Notes under the pieces: generated by a model | What the model saw: the letters and a program-made list of their open reading frames with translations, nothing else | Told to the model about the DNA's origin: nothing | Databases searched by the model: none | Position numbers and translations under genes: made by a program | Assembly (NCBI GenBank): GCA_031772625.1 | Contig: CM062818.1 | Coordinates: 1,679,000,667 to 1,679,064,666, forward strand | DNA: 64,000 bases | From: Pinus tabuliformis | Lineage: Eukaryota > Streptophyta > Pinopsida > Pinales > Pinaceae | Direction of reading: 5' to 3' | Shown: positions 53,570 through 64,000 of the stretch, in pieces | Position numbering within the stretch: the first letter of the stretch is position 1 | Layout of the letters: every line of letters starts with the position of its first letter

Positions 53570-55101
53570 TGTTGGAAATAATACTGAGAGGGGGGGTGAA
53601 TCAGTATTATCAGATCAATCAAACTTTTTCAATGCTCAGAAACATATATGCTACTTCAGTTAAGTGAACCAGCGTGTACACGCTACTGTGTCTAAAGAAA
53701 CCAGCGTATAACCATAAATATTATAATCCAGTTAGTTTATCTTCAGTTAAATGCATCAGGACATTATTCATCATATTAAGAGTAAACAGATGCAGTATAA
53801 CACAAAAGCCACACACATGAACACCATGATATAAGGTGGAAACCCAATGTGGGTGAAAACCACCTGCTGCAAGTCGTCTCTATCTTTCTTTAATAAGAAC
53901 TTCAGTTTACAATCTTTTGTACTGGTGCAGCCTTATACCAGTACGCAGGCTACAACCTGCAGAAGGCTTCAACCTTCTCTTGTTCTCCAAACTTCCTTGG
54001 AAGGGAGCTCCAACCCCCTTTGCTCTTGTACTAGCTAAGATACTAGTACGTAGGTGCTGGCCTACAATCTTCTTTCCTTCAGGTACCACTTTTCATCAAT
54101 TTTCAGACTGGATACTTCTGAAGCACAACATTACAATCTGAAGACCATGATTCATTCACAAATCATTGAAGCATAAATCAACCAATACTAGCATCATCAA
54201 TCTTTAAATCACTGAACCACTGAAACCCTGTCAAACCCAGTCACCAGAACACAGAGCAGACTACAGAACTCTGCAATAACAGTCAGACCCAGCTGCAACC
54301 CAAAAATCAAGCTCCAAAAGATATATGCTACTACAATGAAGGCAACCCGCGTATACACGCGGTTTTACCGAAGACAACCTGCATATAGATCTAAAAATAA
54401 TTTTTCATAACTTGTAGCTGTACCAGATTTCAGTTATACCCAGAACATAACATTACGTCAGTATGCAGATCTAGAAATTCACATAATCAACCATATAAAG
54501 ATAGTTCATTTCAAACCATTTGATCCCGATCTCTCCTTAGATCTTGTTCTCCATCAACCGATGAGATCTCTCCTTAGCTCAGATCAAGCAATACACCATC
54601 AACCAATAACCTACATACTGGATCTAATACTTCATCAGATATTCAAGTCTTTTTAGATACCTTTGCCTAATGATTTCCTTCTCCTTATATAGCCTTAGGA
54701 CTTGTTCAATACCAAGGGCCAAAACCATAGAAATCCAATACCATCAGCTTCAAAACTAGGGATCAACACGTCCGTCGAGACACCAAGGTCCAAAACCATA
54801 GGCACAACTTCCAAGGAATAACTGCCGTGGACCAAAGATAAGTTTTCCACATACACGCGCTTTTACTGAAGCCAACCAGCGTGTACACGCGACTTGGTAT
54901 ATAGCGAACCTACGTATACGCGACTTGGTATATAGTGAACCTGCTTGTATACGCGACTTGGTATATAGTGAACCAGCGTGTATATATTTTTCTTCATACT
55001 TGTAGACTGATCATCTATTCCTTGTTGCTATCCTTCTACACTATGATTTGTTATCAGTGTGATTTGCCATCAAGGACAATACTTGTCTCATAATGCCAAC
55101 A
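53570..55101 (-). repeat. E 3' LTR, 1532 bp
   Basis: Plus-strand ends are TGTTGGAAAT and ATGCCAACA, giving TGTTGG/CCAACA inverted termini. It abuts the polypurine tract (ATCTCCCCCTTT on plus). TATA box on minus is CTATATAAGG near 54692-54683. The host A gag ends CAGTT at 53569, and the other flank is outside the window. Confidence 0.9.
54853..54985 (-). promoter_or_regulatory. Four ACGCG boxes at about 32-bp spacing in U3 of the E LTR
   Basis: A[CT]ACGCG occurs at 54853, 54885, 54916 and 54949 (spacing 32, 31, 33), with GCGTGTACACGC, a perfect palindrome, at 54879-54890. The unit includes CGACTTGGTATATAG and GTGAACC. It lies about 160-290 bp upstream, in minus sense, of the TATA box. Related boxes are at 53672-53683 and 54348-54361 in the LTR, and at 55733-55860 in the untranslated region before the LTR. 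Confidence 0.7.
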
Positions 55102-55896
55102 ATCTCCCCCTTTGGACTTGATGGCAACAACACCAAATCAAATCACTCTCCCCCTTTGTCATCAAGGGCAAAGGGCTGTGCTCCCGCTGAGTACATGCTG
55201 ATATCTTTGCTTGGCTGTGCTGAAACATGCTCCCTCTGACTGTAGGCAAAATTTGCAAAAGATGTTCTTCAAAAGAACCAAGACTTATACACCATAAGGG
55301 ACCTTCCTAAAAGACTCAATACATACATCCATACTCCCAACCAAGAGGGGATACATCAGAACCAATCAAATATATTACATCATTCATCCCAGGCATAGTG
55401 GGGAAACCAACATAGGCCGCTACATGACCTTGACACCATAAAAGAGATATCACAGAAGAGATACATGACATAGAGACACAAATCTAGACCAAGACTTATG
55501 AAAGTCACAAGCAGCATCTGATACACATCTTTTAGATTAGCAACCAAGATTTCCTTCTAAGCTCCTTCTCCTGAAACCAACAATAGTTGTGTACTAGAAC
55601 CAAAAGCATCTAAATGCCAACAATGCTTTATGAGACTTTTAAGCTGCTCCCCCTGAACCTGTGCCTGCTGCATTTTGGCATACCCATCTCAGACCTTCTC
55701 CAACCAGAGTCTGCCCTTGCTGTTCAGAACTCCATATACGCGACTTCTCCTGCATAAAACAGCGTATGCACACGGATATGCTTTCTGCAGCACGCGTACA
55801 CGATACACGCTACTTTCCCAGCATAGATCGGCGTATATACGCGAATATCCCTTACGTAACTTGCGTATACCAACTTTTCTGTAGAACAGACAAGCT
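55102..55896 (-). other. E 3' untranslated region
   Basis: No gene. It holds the polypurine tract next to 55101 and a cluster of GCGTATACGC-type boxes at 55733-55860, including GCGTATATACGC at 55831-55842 (perfect palindrome) and GCACGCGTACACG near 55789. Confidence 0.7.
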
Positions 55897-58559
55897 TCAA
55901 CAGCAGGATGAAGCATCAACAACTCCCAGCTTTTGTCTGAGGTATTCAAAAGTTTCCCTGGGCAGTGGTTTTGTGAGAATGTCAGCAACTTGTTCCTTAG
56001 AAGGAACATACTCCAACTTGATCTTCTGCTCAAGTACTTGTTCCCGAAGAAAATGGTACTTGATTGGTATGTGCTTGGTCTTTGAGTGCATGACTGGATT
56101 CTTTGAAATGCTGATTGCACTTGCATTATCACATAAGATAGAGACTGGTGAAGTGCAGGTGATTTGAAAATCCTGCAAGGTCTGCATCATCCAAAGAAGT
56201 TGTGTGCAACAAGATGCCGCAACCACATATTCTGCTTCAGCTGTAGATAAGGCAATCGAACTCTGTTTCTTGCTAAACCAAGATACTAATCTGGAACCCA
56301 TGAAAAAAGCACCACCACTTGTGCTTTTCCTATCATCCACACTTCCGGCCCAATCTGCATCTGTGTAGGCATGAAGAGTGAGATCTGTATCTCTAGGGTA
56401 CCATAAGCCATAGTTTTGGGTCCCTTGAAGATACTTGAAGATTCTTTTGACTGCCTGAAGATGAGTTTCCTTTGGGTTGGCTTGAAATCTTCCAACAATT
56501 CCTACTGCATGCATAATATCAGGTTGGGTACTTGTCAAATAAAGCAAACTCCCAATCATGGATCTATAAGTTGGTTGATGAGCTGCTGCTGATTCATCAT
56601 TTGCACTGAGGCTGCATCCTGTAACCATGGTGTACATACTGGCTTTGACTCTTCCATGCCATACTTCTTCAAGATCTGCTTGAGGTACTTGGTTTGAGAC
56701 AAGAAGATGCCTCCTTCATTTTGTTGGATTTGCAATCCAAGGAAGTATGTCAATTCTCCAAGTAATGACATTTCGAATTCTTTCTGCATAACGAAGGGAA
56801 AGTTTTGACTCATAGTCTCTTCATTGCTGCCAAAGATAATATCATCTACATAAACAACAAGTATTAGCAATTTGTTATTTTCAACTTTTATATAGAGGTT
56901 GCTATCTGCTGATCCTTTTGAAAAGCCTTGTTGGTGAAGATATTTGTCCAACCGATAGTACCAAGCCCTTGGAGCTTGTTTGAGACCATAGAGAGCCTTT
57001 TTCAATCTACATACAAGGTTTGGATCATTCCCAAGAATGAAACCATCTGGCTGTTCAATATATACTTCTTCTTCTAAGTCTCCATTCAGAAAGGCTGATT
57101 TCACGTCCATTTGAAATACCTTGAAGTTTTGAAAGCTTGAGAGAGCAAGGAACATTCGGATGGCCTCAAGTCTTGCAACAGGAGCAAAGGTCTCTTCAAA
57201 ATCTATTCCTTCTTGCTGCGCATACCCTTTACAAACAAGTCTGGCCTTGTTTCTAATTACTTCTCCATTTTCATTCAATTTATTTTTGAAGACCCATTTA
57301 GTCCCTATGACATTTTTATCTTTTGGTCTAGGAACCAATTCCCAAGTATTGTTCTTTTCGATCTGCTCAAGTTCTTCATCCATTGCTTTGACCCACCATT
57401 CATCTTTGCATGCCTCTTTCACATTTTTTGGTTCAGTAGAAGAGAGTAATGCCAAATAGCTTGAAGCTTCTGCAATTCTTCTTCTTGTTTGTATTCCTGC
57501 TTCTTTCTGCCCCACAATCTGAGATTCTGGATGATTCTTTTGAACATATCTGGATGGAGTCTTCTCTTCTATTCTTGTCTGCTCCTCTGGTTCTTCTTGA
57601 GGTTCTTCTTCTTCTTGAGGTTCTTCTTCTTCTTGAGGTTCTTCTTGAGGTTCTTCTTCTTCATCATTCTGCCTTTGAGGGTAGCCTTCATCTTCTTCAA
57701 TGTCTTCATGATGAACTTGCCTAGGAATATATCCCTTCTCATCAACCACTACATCAATGTTGTCAACAATTCTGCCAAGTCTTTTGTTGTAGCACTTGTA
57801 TGCTTTGCTATGTGGAGAATAACCAAGAATAATGCCTTCATCTGCTCTTGGTTCAAGTTTTCCAAGTTGCTCATCAGTATTCTTAATATAACATTTGCTC
57901 CCAAAGATTTTGAAATGCTTCACCGAAGGAGTCTCACCACTCCAGAGCTCATGAGGTGTTTGAGTGCTGTTTACTCGAACATTTGTTTTGTTAGGAATAA
58001 TAACCGCAGCATGTGCAGCCTCACCCCAGAAAGTTGCGGGAGTACCTGATTCATCAAGCATAGCACGAGCCATTTGTTGTATTGTTCTGTTCATTCTTTC
58101 CAAAACCCCATTTTGCTGAGGAGTTCTAGCTGTAGAGAATTCTCTTCTTATCGCATGTTCTTCACAGAAATCGAAAAATTCATTTGAGGTAAACTCCCCA
58201 CCTCTGTCAGATCTAAGGCACTTAATTTTGTGTCCTGATTCATTTTCAACCAAGGCTTTGAAGGATTTGAATTTTTCAAATGCTTCATCCTTGTGCTTCA
58301 TAAGCCCTAACCAGACAAACCTGGAGAAATCGTCAATGAATAATATCAAATATTCTTCTCCTCGAGGTGTCCTTTTCCTAAATGGACCACATACATCTGT
58401 ATGGACTAGCTCAAGAGGTATGCTGGCTGATCCTTCCTTCTCTGGAAAGTTAGTTCTGGTTTGCTTTCCAAACTGACAAGATTTGCATATAGTATTGTCT
58501 GGAATTTTGATATCTGGAAGACCACGAACTGCCTGATATTTGCATGCTTTCCTTATTTG
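55897..58559 (-). CDS. E integrase, reverse transcriptase and RNase H
   Basis: Integrase core: D near HTDVCGPF, D in [14 protein letters not shown] and E in [15 protein letters not shown], all present. A Glu/Pro-rich repeat ([14 protein letters not shown]) links to reverse transcriptase with [39 protein letters not shown] and YVDD near 56850. A frameshift near 56630 separates this from RNase H (56637-55897), which has [25 protein letters not shown] and [13 protein letters not shown]. It ends at TAG near 55897. Apart from the shift the motifs are complete. The frame continues from the stop at 58562. Confidence 0.9.
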
Positions 58560-60037
58560 TTAAAAGCTTAGATGCCCCAACCTTCGATGCCATAGCCAGT
58601 GTTCATCATCCTTGCTCAAATAGCATTGTTGTGGTCCTTCTTCAAATATGTATAGATTATTTGGAGTCCTTCTTCCTTTGATCACTGTTTTACCTGTATC
58701 AAGGTCACGAACACAACATCCATTTGATCTAAATATTACTTCTGTTCCTTGATCGCACATCTGACTGACACTCAGAAGATTATGCTTCAATCCATCAACA
58801 TACAAAACATTTCCAGCTTTGACCTTCTCTTTCAATGGAGCAACACCTTTTCCTTTTACGGATGCAGAGATATCGTTTCCAAAAGAAACTTTCTTCCCGT
58901 TTTCTAATGCGGTATATGACTCAAGCTTTTCTTTGTCCCCTGTCATATGCTTCGAACATCTGTTGTCAATGTACCATAGAATTTCTTGACCTTCTGCATA
59001 AAAGGCTATCCCACATCTTTCTGGTTGTGGTTCCTTTATTCTCCATGTTCTGACATTTGAGGTTTGTTCCTTCTGAGTTGTCTTCTGGAACCTGCTCCTG
59101 CATTCAGAGTCTTCATGACCAACGCTATTACAAATAGAGCATTCAACTTCATTTTCAAGAACCGAAAAGTTGTTATAAGTCCTTCTCATGGTTCCAGTCA
59201 TTCTCCCTTGCTTTTGAGCTTCTCTAGTCATGATTGTCTTGTAGGCAACACATTGAGCTACTTTGTGACCGAAGTTATGGCAAGAAAAGCATTGGCCATT
59301 AAAGAAACTTCTGCGATAATCAGATCTATCATCCAACCGATTGTAGCTTCTATTCACATTCATTCTTGGAGCAAATTGGGAAGATTTTACCTGAGGCTGA
59401 TTGTAGCTTTTGTTTGTCCTTAAGGCAGTTTGTCCCCGAATTTCTTGATGGTCTTTATTTTTTCTTGAGGTAAACTGTCCCTGATTTACCTGATGACTTT
59501 TATTTGGCCTTTGCTCACTTCTCCTTGCTGCATCAAGATAACTTTTAGAGGTAGAGGCTTGAGATGTTTCTCCATTATATCCAAGACCTGTCTTGATCAG
59601 AGGAGATCGCTGCACATTGATAATCTCATCCAAGGTTTCAGATCCTTTAACAAATTTAAGATTAATCGCTTTTGTTTTCTCAATCTCCTTTCTAAGACAA
59701 ACAATCTCACATTCCAATTTTTCAAGATGTTTTTCCTTTTCAGCTAGTTGACATTGTAGAGAATCAATAATAGCACTCTTCTCTTCTAAGCAAACTTTGA
59801 GATCTTTCATTTCTTCCCAAAAGCCTTCTACATCTATAGCATCCATATAGTCATCATTTTCAAAAGCCATTAACAATTTATATCTATTACCTTGTTCATC
59901 TTCATCACTAATTGAAAGACCATCACTATCTTCATGAGTGTAATAGCTTTTCTTCTTTTCATTTTGTTTCTTGTTCCATTTAGCAGGTTCCTTTCCCTTG
60001 TCATTCTTATTTTTGTGAGGACATCTGGCAGCATAAT
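58560..60037 (-). CDS. E gag C-terminus, protease and start of integrase
   Basis: The frame is open from 60037, truncated there by D. A knuckle-like CNNYAARCPHK lies near 60030, a coiled-coil segment (LEEKSAIIDSLQCQLAEKEK) near 59780, a CCHC knuckle CFSCHNFGHKVAQC near 59290 and a further CSICNSVGHEDSEC near 59130. Protease follows with WYIDNRCSKHMTGDKEKL, where the usual DSGCS triad reads DNRCS. Integrase begins with HRRLGHLSF before TAA at 58562-58560. Gag would package the RNA. The altered protease triad and the stop make this copy defective. Confidence 0.85.
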
Positions 60038-61090
60038 TGTTACACTAAAAAATGTCACCATGGCTATTTACAGTTGGTATGGCTCTATCAACAGTCATAC
60101 TACCCTCTTGAGCAAGTCTTATGCCTCTACTATTCATGTCAAACTCCAAGAAAGAGAGAAAGTCTTTATAAACATGTTTATCTCTGGGTACGTAGGTTCT
60201 CTCAAGCCTTGCCTGCGGGTACGCACCTTTTGTTCATAAGGTCTGCGTCCAAGGATGCTCTGTATCTAAAGGGGCAGGTGCGTCCCTATGAAAAGGTTAA
60301 AATGCGCAAGTTTTATCTTCAAAAACTTACTTGTGGTCATTTCTAGAGCATTCTAGAAGGTTGTTTGATGTGTATTGAGCGCCTCCAGATGGTTCATGCA
60401 CTCCTATCAAAGAGGAACTTATCCCATCAATAAGGGAGTGATCCCATCCAAAGAGGGGGACTATCCCATTGATGGTGGACCTGATTAACTTCCTCTTGAA
60501 CACTATAAAAAGAGGCATTGAGCCAGAAGGAAAAAGGTTGAAAGCTATAGATTTCTAAGGGTAAATGCTGCAGGAATTAGGACTCCCATTTAGAAGTTTG
60601 TGAGGAGAGATTTCCATCTTTACTTGTTCTATTTGGAATTGGGTGAGCTTTGTCAAAGTAGAGGAAGACTCTTGTGGACCCTGGAAGGAGCCTGCACAAC
60701 ACCAAGGCTCAGGTTGTAATGGTTCCTTTTGATTACCTTTAATGCAAATTGGTCCATTCTTCTCAATAGCTTGTTGTTAATGGGTTATTTCATGTACTCC
60801 TTGGTCTATGTGTTGAATATGCTTTGTTTTATGTTATAATCAGGTGCTATTTAATTGTTTGACTGTTGGTGATTGCAGGTTTTGGAGAAAGGGAGGAGCT
60901 CATCCGGATCAACAAAGCTTGGACTTCTACAACAGCGTTTGGACAAAGGTAAGAACGAAACACTTGATTTCTCATATCATAATGTATGTTTAGAGAAGGA
61001 TAGCTCCAGTTTGTTTTGTTTGTCATTAGAATGTCTTAGACTTCTAGGAAGGTCAGTTGTGTCCGCACCCTTGACTGATTCCGTGTGACA
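60038..61090 (+). repeat. D 5' LTR, about 1053 bp
   Basis: It starts TGTTACACTAAAAAATG inside the E gag and ends CCGTGTGACA before the primer site. TATA box TATAAAA is at 60504-60510. An intron-like TTGCAG occurs near 60876. Same architecture and length as the C LTR but different sequence. Confidence 0.8.
60186..60290 (+). promoter_or_regulatory. GGTACGYA / GGTGCGTCC boxes in U3 of the D LTR
   Basis: GGGTACGTAGG at 60186, GGGTACGCACC at 60217 (31 bp on), GGTCTGCGTCC at 60240 and GCAGGTGCGTCCC at 60275. They lie about 215-320 bp upstream of the TATA box. Confidence 0.55.
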
Positions 61091-61093
61091 AAT

Positions 61094-61106
61094 TGGCGAC
61101 TCCCAC
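61094..61106 (+). other. D primer-binding site
   Basis: TGGCGACTCCCAC lies four bases after the LTR. It shares the first ten bases with the C primer site. Confidence 0.7.
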
Positions 61107-61167
61107 TTTCCCTTTAGAGAGTGAAATTCATACCGCTCAGGTTCTTCTTGTTACATCAGATTCTTCT

Positions 61168-62001
61168 ATGCCGAGGGGCATTTCACCTGTTTCTACAAAA
61201 CCCCCTCCAAGTACTGAGGTCTTTTCCTTTGATTGGAATAGACTGACAGAACCTCGTCTTCCTTCCTCCATCCCTTTCCAAATCGTTGTCAAGGCTGATG
61301 GTAGGGACATACATCGTACTCAGGTAGATGAAGGTGCTTCTGTTAGTATTTTATCCTCAACTGTTTGGAAAGCTTTGGGTTCCCCTCAGCTTGCGCCTAT
61401 TACACAGAATCTGAAAGCTTTTAACAGAACCATTAGTGAACCTTTAGGGATCCTTCCTAAGTTTTCTATTACCTTGGAAGGTAAAACTGTCTGTATTGAT
61501 CTTATGGTAGTTCGAGGTCCCTTGGATTTCAATTTACTCCTTGGACGAGACTATGTTTATGCAATGAAAGTTGTCGTATCGACACTCTTTTGCGTGATGT
61601 CTTTCCCTCACAATGGCAGTATTGTGACTGTAGAGCAGCTTTCGTTCCCTAGTCTTGTTTCAACTACCAATAATATGAAACCCCTAAATGTTCCTGATTC
61701 TAAAGTGGTATCTACCCTACCACGGGTTAATTATATGGCAATTGGTCCCATGTTTTCAGTTACCGATGTAAGTGAGCCTGTAAGTGAGCCTCTTAGTGTT
61801 TGCTCATCTTCCTTTGATTTAGATCCGGTAATTGACATGGAAGACTCTATGGGATTACTTGAACACGATGTTCTTATCCCTTTTGAGTCCCTTGACATGT
61901 GTTCCTTCCAAAGAAGTATTCTTCCTTCTGATGAAGACCTCTTGGAAGCCATGATCAAGGTGTGTCCATTGACATGTCTTTCTTCCAGTTGGAAGCCATG
62001 A
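61168..62001 (+). CDS. D protease-only ORF, 277 aa
   Basis: The frame is open from the primer site. The first ATG is at 61168 (MPRGISPVSTKPP). It encodes an aspartic protease of the B/C type: IVVKADGRDIHRTQVDEGAS (active-site D at 61327), LGSPQLAPITQNLKAF, then LLLGRDYVYAMKVVVSTLF. A tail resembling the B/C linker follows (ILPSDEDLLEAM near the end). There is no capsid, zinc knuckle or reverse transcriptase. The last residues run into the stem array. It may be a leftover from an internal deletion, although it is fully open. A cleavage role in trans is possible but unsupported. Confidence 0.75.
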   Translation: MPRGISPVSTKPPPSTEVFSFDWNRLTEPRLPSSIPFQIVVKADGRDIHRTQVDEGASVSILSSTVWKALGSPQLAPITQNLKAFNRTISEPLGILPKFSITLEGKTVCIDLMVVRGPLDFNLLLGRDYVYAMKVVVSTLFCVMSFPHNGSIVTVEQLSFPSLVSTTNNMKPLNVPDSKVVSTLPRVNYMAIGPMFSVTDVSEPVSEPLSVCSSSFDLDPVIDMEDSMGLLEHDVLIPFESLDMCSFQRSILPSDEDLLEAMIKVCPLTCLSSSWKP

Positions 62002-64000
62002 TCAATGTTGCGAGGACAGTTCCTTTTCCTGTGTCAACCTCGTTAAAAAATGAAATAGGTGTCCACGAGGATAGTTTTTTCCTGTATCAACCTCATTAAA
62101 AAATGAAATTGGATGGTGTGAGGAAAGTTCCTTTTACTGTGTCAACCTCGTTAAAAAATGAATCAGTGAGTATGAGGATAGTTTTTCCTGTACCAACCTC
62201 GTTAAAAAATGAAACAGGCTGCAACGAGGAAGGTTCCTTTTACTGTGTCAACCTCGTTAAAAAATGAATCAGTGTGCGTGAGGATAGTTTTTTTTCTTGT
62301 ATCAACCTCGTTAAAAAATGAAACAAGGAGTATGAGGATAGTTCCTGTTACTGAGTCAACCTCGTTAAAAAATGAATCAAGTATGAGGATAGTTCCTTTT
62401 ACTGTGTCAACCTCGTTAAAAAATGAATCAGTGGTTATGAGGAAAGTTCCTTTTACTGAGTCAACCTCATTAAAAAATGAATCAGCTAGATTTTAGGATA
62501 TGTAGGTAGATTGTAGCAAGTAGAGTGTTGAGGATAGTTCCTGTTACTGAGTCAACCTCGTTAAAAAATGAATCAGGTATGAGGATAGCTCTTTTCTTGT
62601 GTCAACCTCCTTAAAAATGAAACAACTCCCTTTTCAAGTTGAATATTGAAAGTAAACCTTCATTCCATCCAACTCATTGAATGCAATGAAGCCTGGGGGG
62701 CATGTACCGCGCTTTGCATCGTTATGCTGGGGGCATGCGAACTTCTGGAGCATAGTTCCTTGTCTTGTGTCAAGCTCGTTAAAAAATGAAACAAGGAGTC
62801 ATGAGCATAGTTCGTTGTCTTGTGTCAAGCTCATTAAAAAATGAATCAAGGATTTTGAGCATAGTTCCTTGTCTTGTTTCAAGCTCGTTAAAAAATGAAA
62901 CAAGGGTAGGTTAAGTAGGTATATTGTAGAGAGTAGTTAGGAGCATAGTTCCTTGTCTTGTGTCAAGCTCATTAAAAAATGAAACAAGGATTTTAGAGCA
63001 TAATTCCTTGTCTTGTGTCAAGCTCGTTAAAAAATGAATCAAGGTTTTTAGGGTAAGTTTTTGTTAGGTAGATTGTAGAGTAGTAATGAGCATATTTCCT
63101 TACCTTGTGTCAAGCTCGTTTAAAAAATGAAACAAGGGTTTTGAGGATAGTTCTTTTCCTGTGTCAACCTCACTAAAAAATGAAACAACTCCCACAAGTC
63201 TTTCCAAGATCTTGAAAGTAAAGCTTCATTGCATCCACCTCATTGAATGCAATGAAGCTTGGGGGGCATGTACCTCGTTTTGCGTCATTATGCGTCATTA
63301 TGCTGGGGGCATGTGAACTTATAACAAGCATAGTTTTTCGTTTCAAGCTTGCGTAAACATGAAACCGAAGCCGAGCATAGTTCTTTTCCTGTGTCAAGCT
63401 CGTTAAAAAATGAAACAAATCCTCCTCTACTTGAGTTGAGAGATTGACTAGACCTCATAGATGTTAAGTATTTAGGTTAGTTATTTCAGTTTTTGCATAA
63501 TTTTCTTACAGTTTTAGGCCGAGTCTTTCAAATGATCTCGTCTTGAACCTTCATTTCATCCAACTGGTTGAATGCAATGAAGCTGGGGGGCATGCGCTCT
63601 AGCAATTATCCTTAGGGGGCATCAAGCACAGTTTTCTCTCTGTTTCAAGCTTGTGAAAAAATGAAACTACTTTGAAGCATAGTTTTTCTCTGTTTCAAGC
63701 TTTGTAAAAATGAAACTTATCTCGAGTCAATTTTAGTTATTTTCAAGACTCGTTAAACTCATGAAAATACCGAGATTATTTTGCTATCTTTCATTCTCGT
63801 AAAACAAATGAAAATGCCGAGTTCTTTCCGTCTTTTCCTGCTCGTAAATTAAATTGAAAGTCGGCCACATGAGTACATTTTTATCCCTTTTTCGAACTCG
63901 TTAAAACTTACGAAAAAGTGAAAACCATGAGTACATTTTTATCATTTTTTCGAACTCGTTAAAACTTACGAAAAAGTGAAACCTCAGAGTCATCTTTTAA
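62002..64000 (+). repeat. Array of about 27 interleaved-stem units in D
   Basis: A unit is S1 (GAGG, GAGC, GAGT, CGAGA and so on), 10-16 bases, S2 (for example CTTGTTTC), AA, S1 complement, GTTAAAAAAT, S2 complement (GAAACAAG). Examples: near 62856 GAGC/GCTC with CTTGTTTC/GAAACAAG; 63871-63918 GAGT/ACTC with CTTTTTCG/CGAAAAAG; near 63723 GAGTC/GACTC with TTATTTTCA/TGAAAATA. Spacing is about 50-60 bp. Hairpins GCTTCATTGCAT/ATGCAATGAAGC (63221-63260) and GGGGGCATG segments interrupt it at three places. Confidence 0.8.

Larger units (their letters stand above)
53570..60037 (-). mobile_element. Ty1/copia element E, 5' end removed by D
   Basis: On the minus strand: gag with CCHC knuckles, protease, integrase, reverse transcriptase and RNase H (60037-55897), then untranslated sequence, polypurine tract (AAAGGGGGAGATTG) and the 3' LTR (55101-53570). 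This order, with integrase before reverse transcriptase, is Ty1/copia. Element D interrupts gag at 60037/60038. One stop (58562-58560) and one frameshift (near 56630) break an otherwise open polyprotein. Confidence 0.9.
60038..64000 (+). mobile_element. Gypsy-derived element D: LTR, primer site, protease only, stem array
   Basis: LTR 60038-61090, primer site at 61094, then directly protease coding sequence (61094-62001) and a 2-kb array of interleaved-stem units to the window end. No capsid, reverse transcriptase or integrase follows. The right end is outside the window. The protease resembles that of B and C, so D is a related, probably non-autonomous family. It inserted into the gag of E. 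Confidence 0.75.

Noticed and set aside
57160..58049. Plus-strand open frames opposite E pol, including a Phe/Leu-rich 186-aa frame
   Set aside because: Hydrophobic runs are the complement of the Glu-rich repeat in E pol. They are not membrane proteins.

Overview
The window looks like intergenic DNA from a large-genome seed plant, most likely a gymnosperm. That placing is an inference from the nested, decayed LTR retrotransposons, the plant L1-type LINEs and a plant-like sphingolipid-gene fragment. I see no intact host gene, rRNA, tRNA or CRISPR array. Nearly everything recognisable is mobile DNA or its remnants.

Layout. 1-2874 is the 5' part of a minus-strand Ty3/gypsy element (G), inserted in a plus-strand gypsy integrase fragment (2875-3352). 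3425-5460 and 11270-13410 are two separate minus-strand L1-type LINE fragments. 5696-6482 is a broken 3-ketodihydrosphingosine reductase (TSC10/KDSR-like) pseudogene. 9056-10030 is a probable old solo LTR (F). 14009-38575 is a Tat-like gypsy family (A): LTR, gag, protease, RNase H, RT and integrase, then (after interruption by B) a third ORF of unknown function holding a SINE with a perfect 15-bp target duplication, then a second A LTR and gag. 24300-34893 is a 5'-truncated gypsy element (B). 38576-53530 is a complete, recent gypsy element (C) with about 1.05-kb LTRs and a GAGTG target duplication, inserted in the second A gag. 53570-60037 is a minus-strand Ty1/copia element (E) in the same A gag. 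60038-64000 is a gypsy-derived element (D) inserted in E and carrying only a protease.

B and C share an unusual design: gag-PR-RT-degenerate RNase H-integrase in one frame, a second RNase H gene downstream of integrase, then a multi-exon gene on the opposite strand. The opposite-strand gene is open across its introns in both elements (375 and 371 codons), although both sense polyproteins carry stops.

Two non-coding signals stand out. First, D (about 27 units over 2 kb) and C (two clusters) carry tandem units in which two short stems interleave (S1, S2, S1', A-rich spacer, S2'). Stem sequences change between units while pairing is kept, which is the topology of an H-type pseudoknot. Second, five of the six LTR families examined (B, C, D, E, F) carry short, mostly CpG-rich boxes spaced near 32 bp, about 130-320 bp upstream of the TATA box; A carries a looser version. 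In B and C the same family-specific boxes recur in the first intron of the antisense gene.
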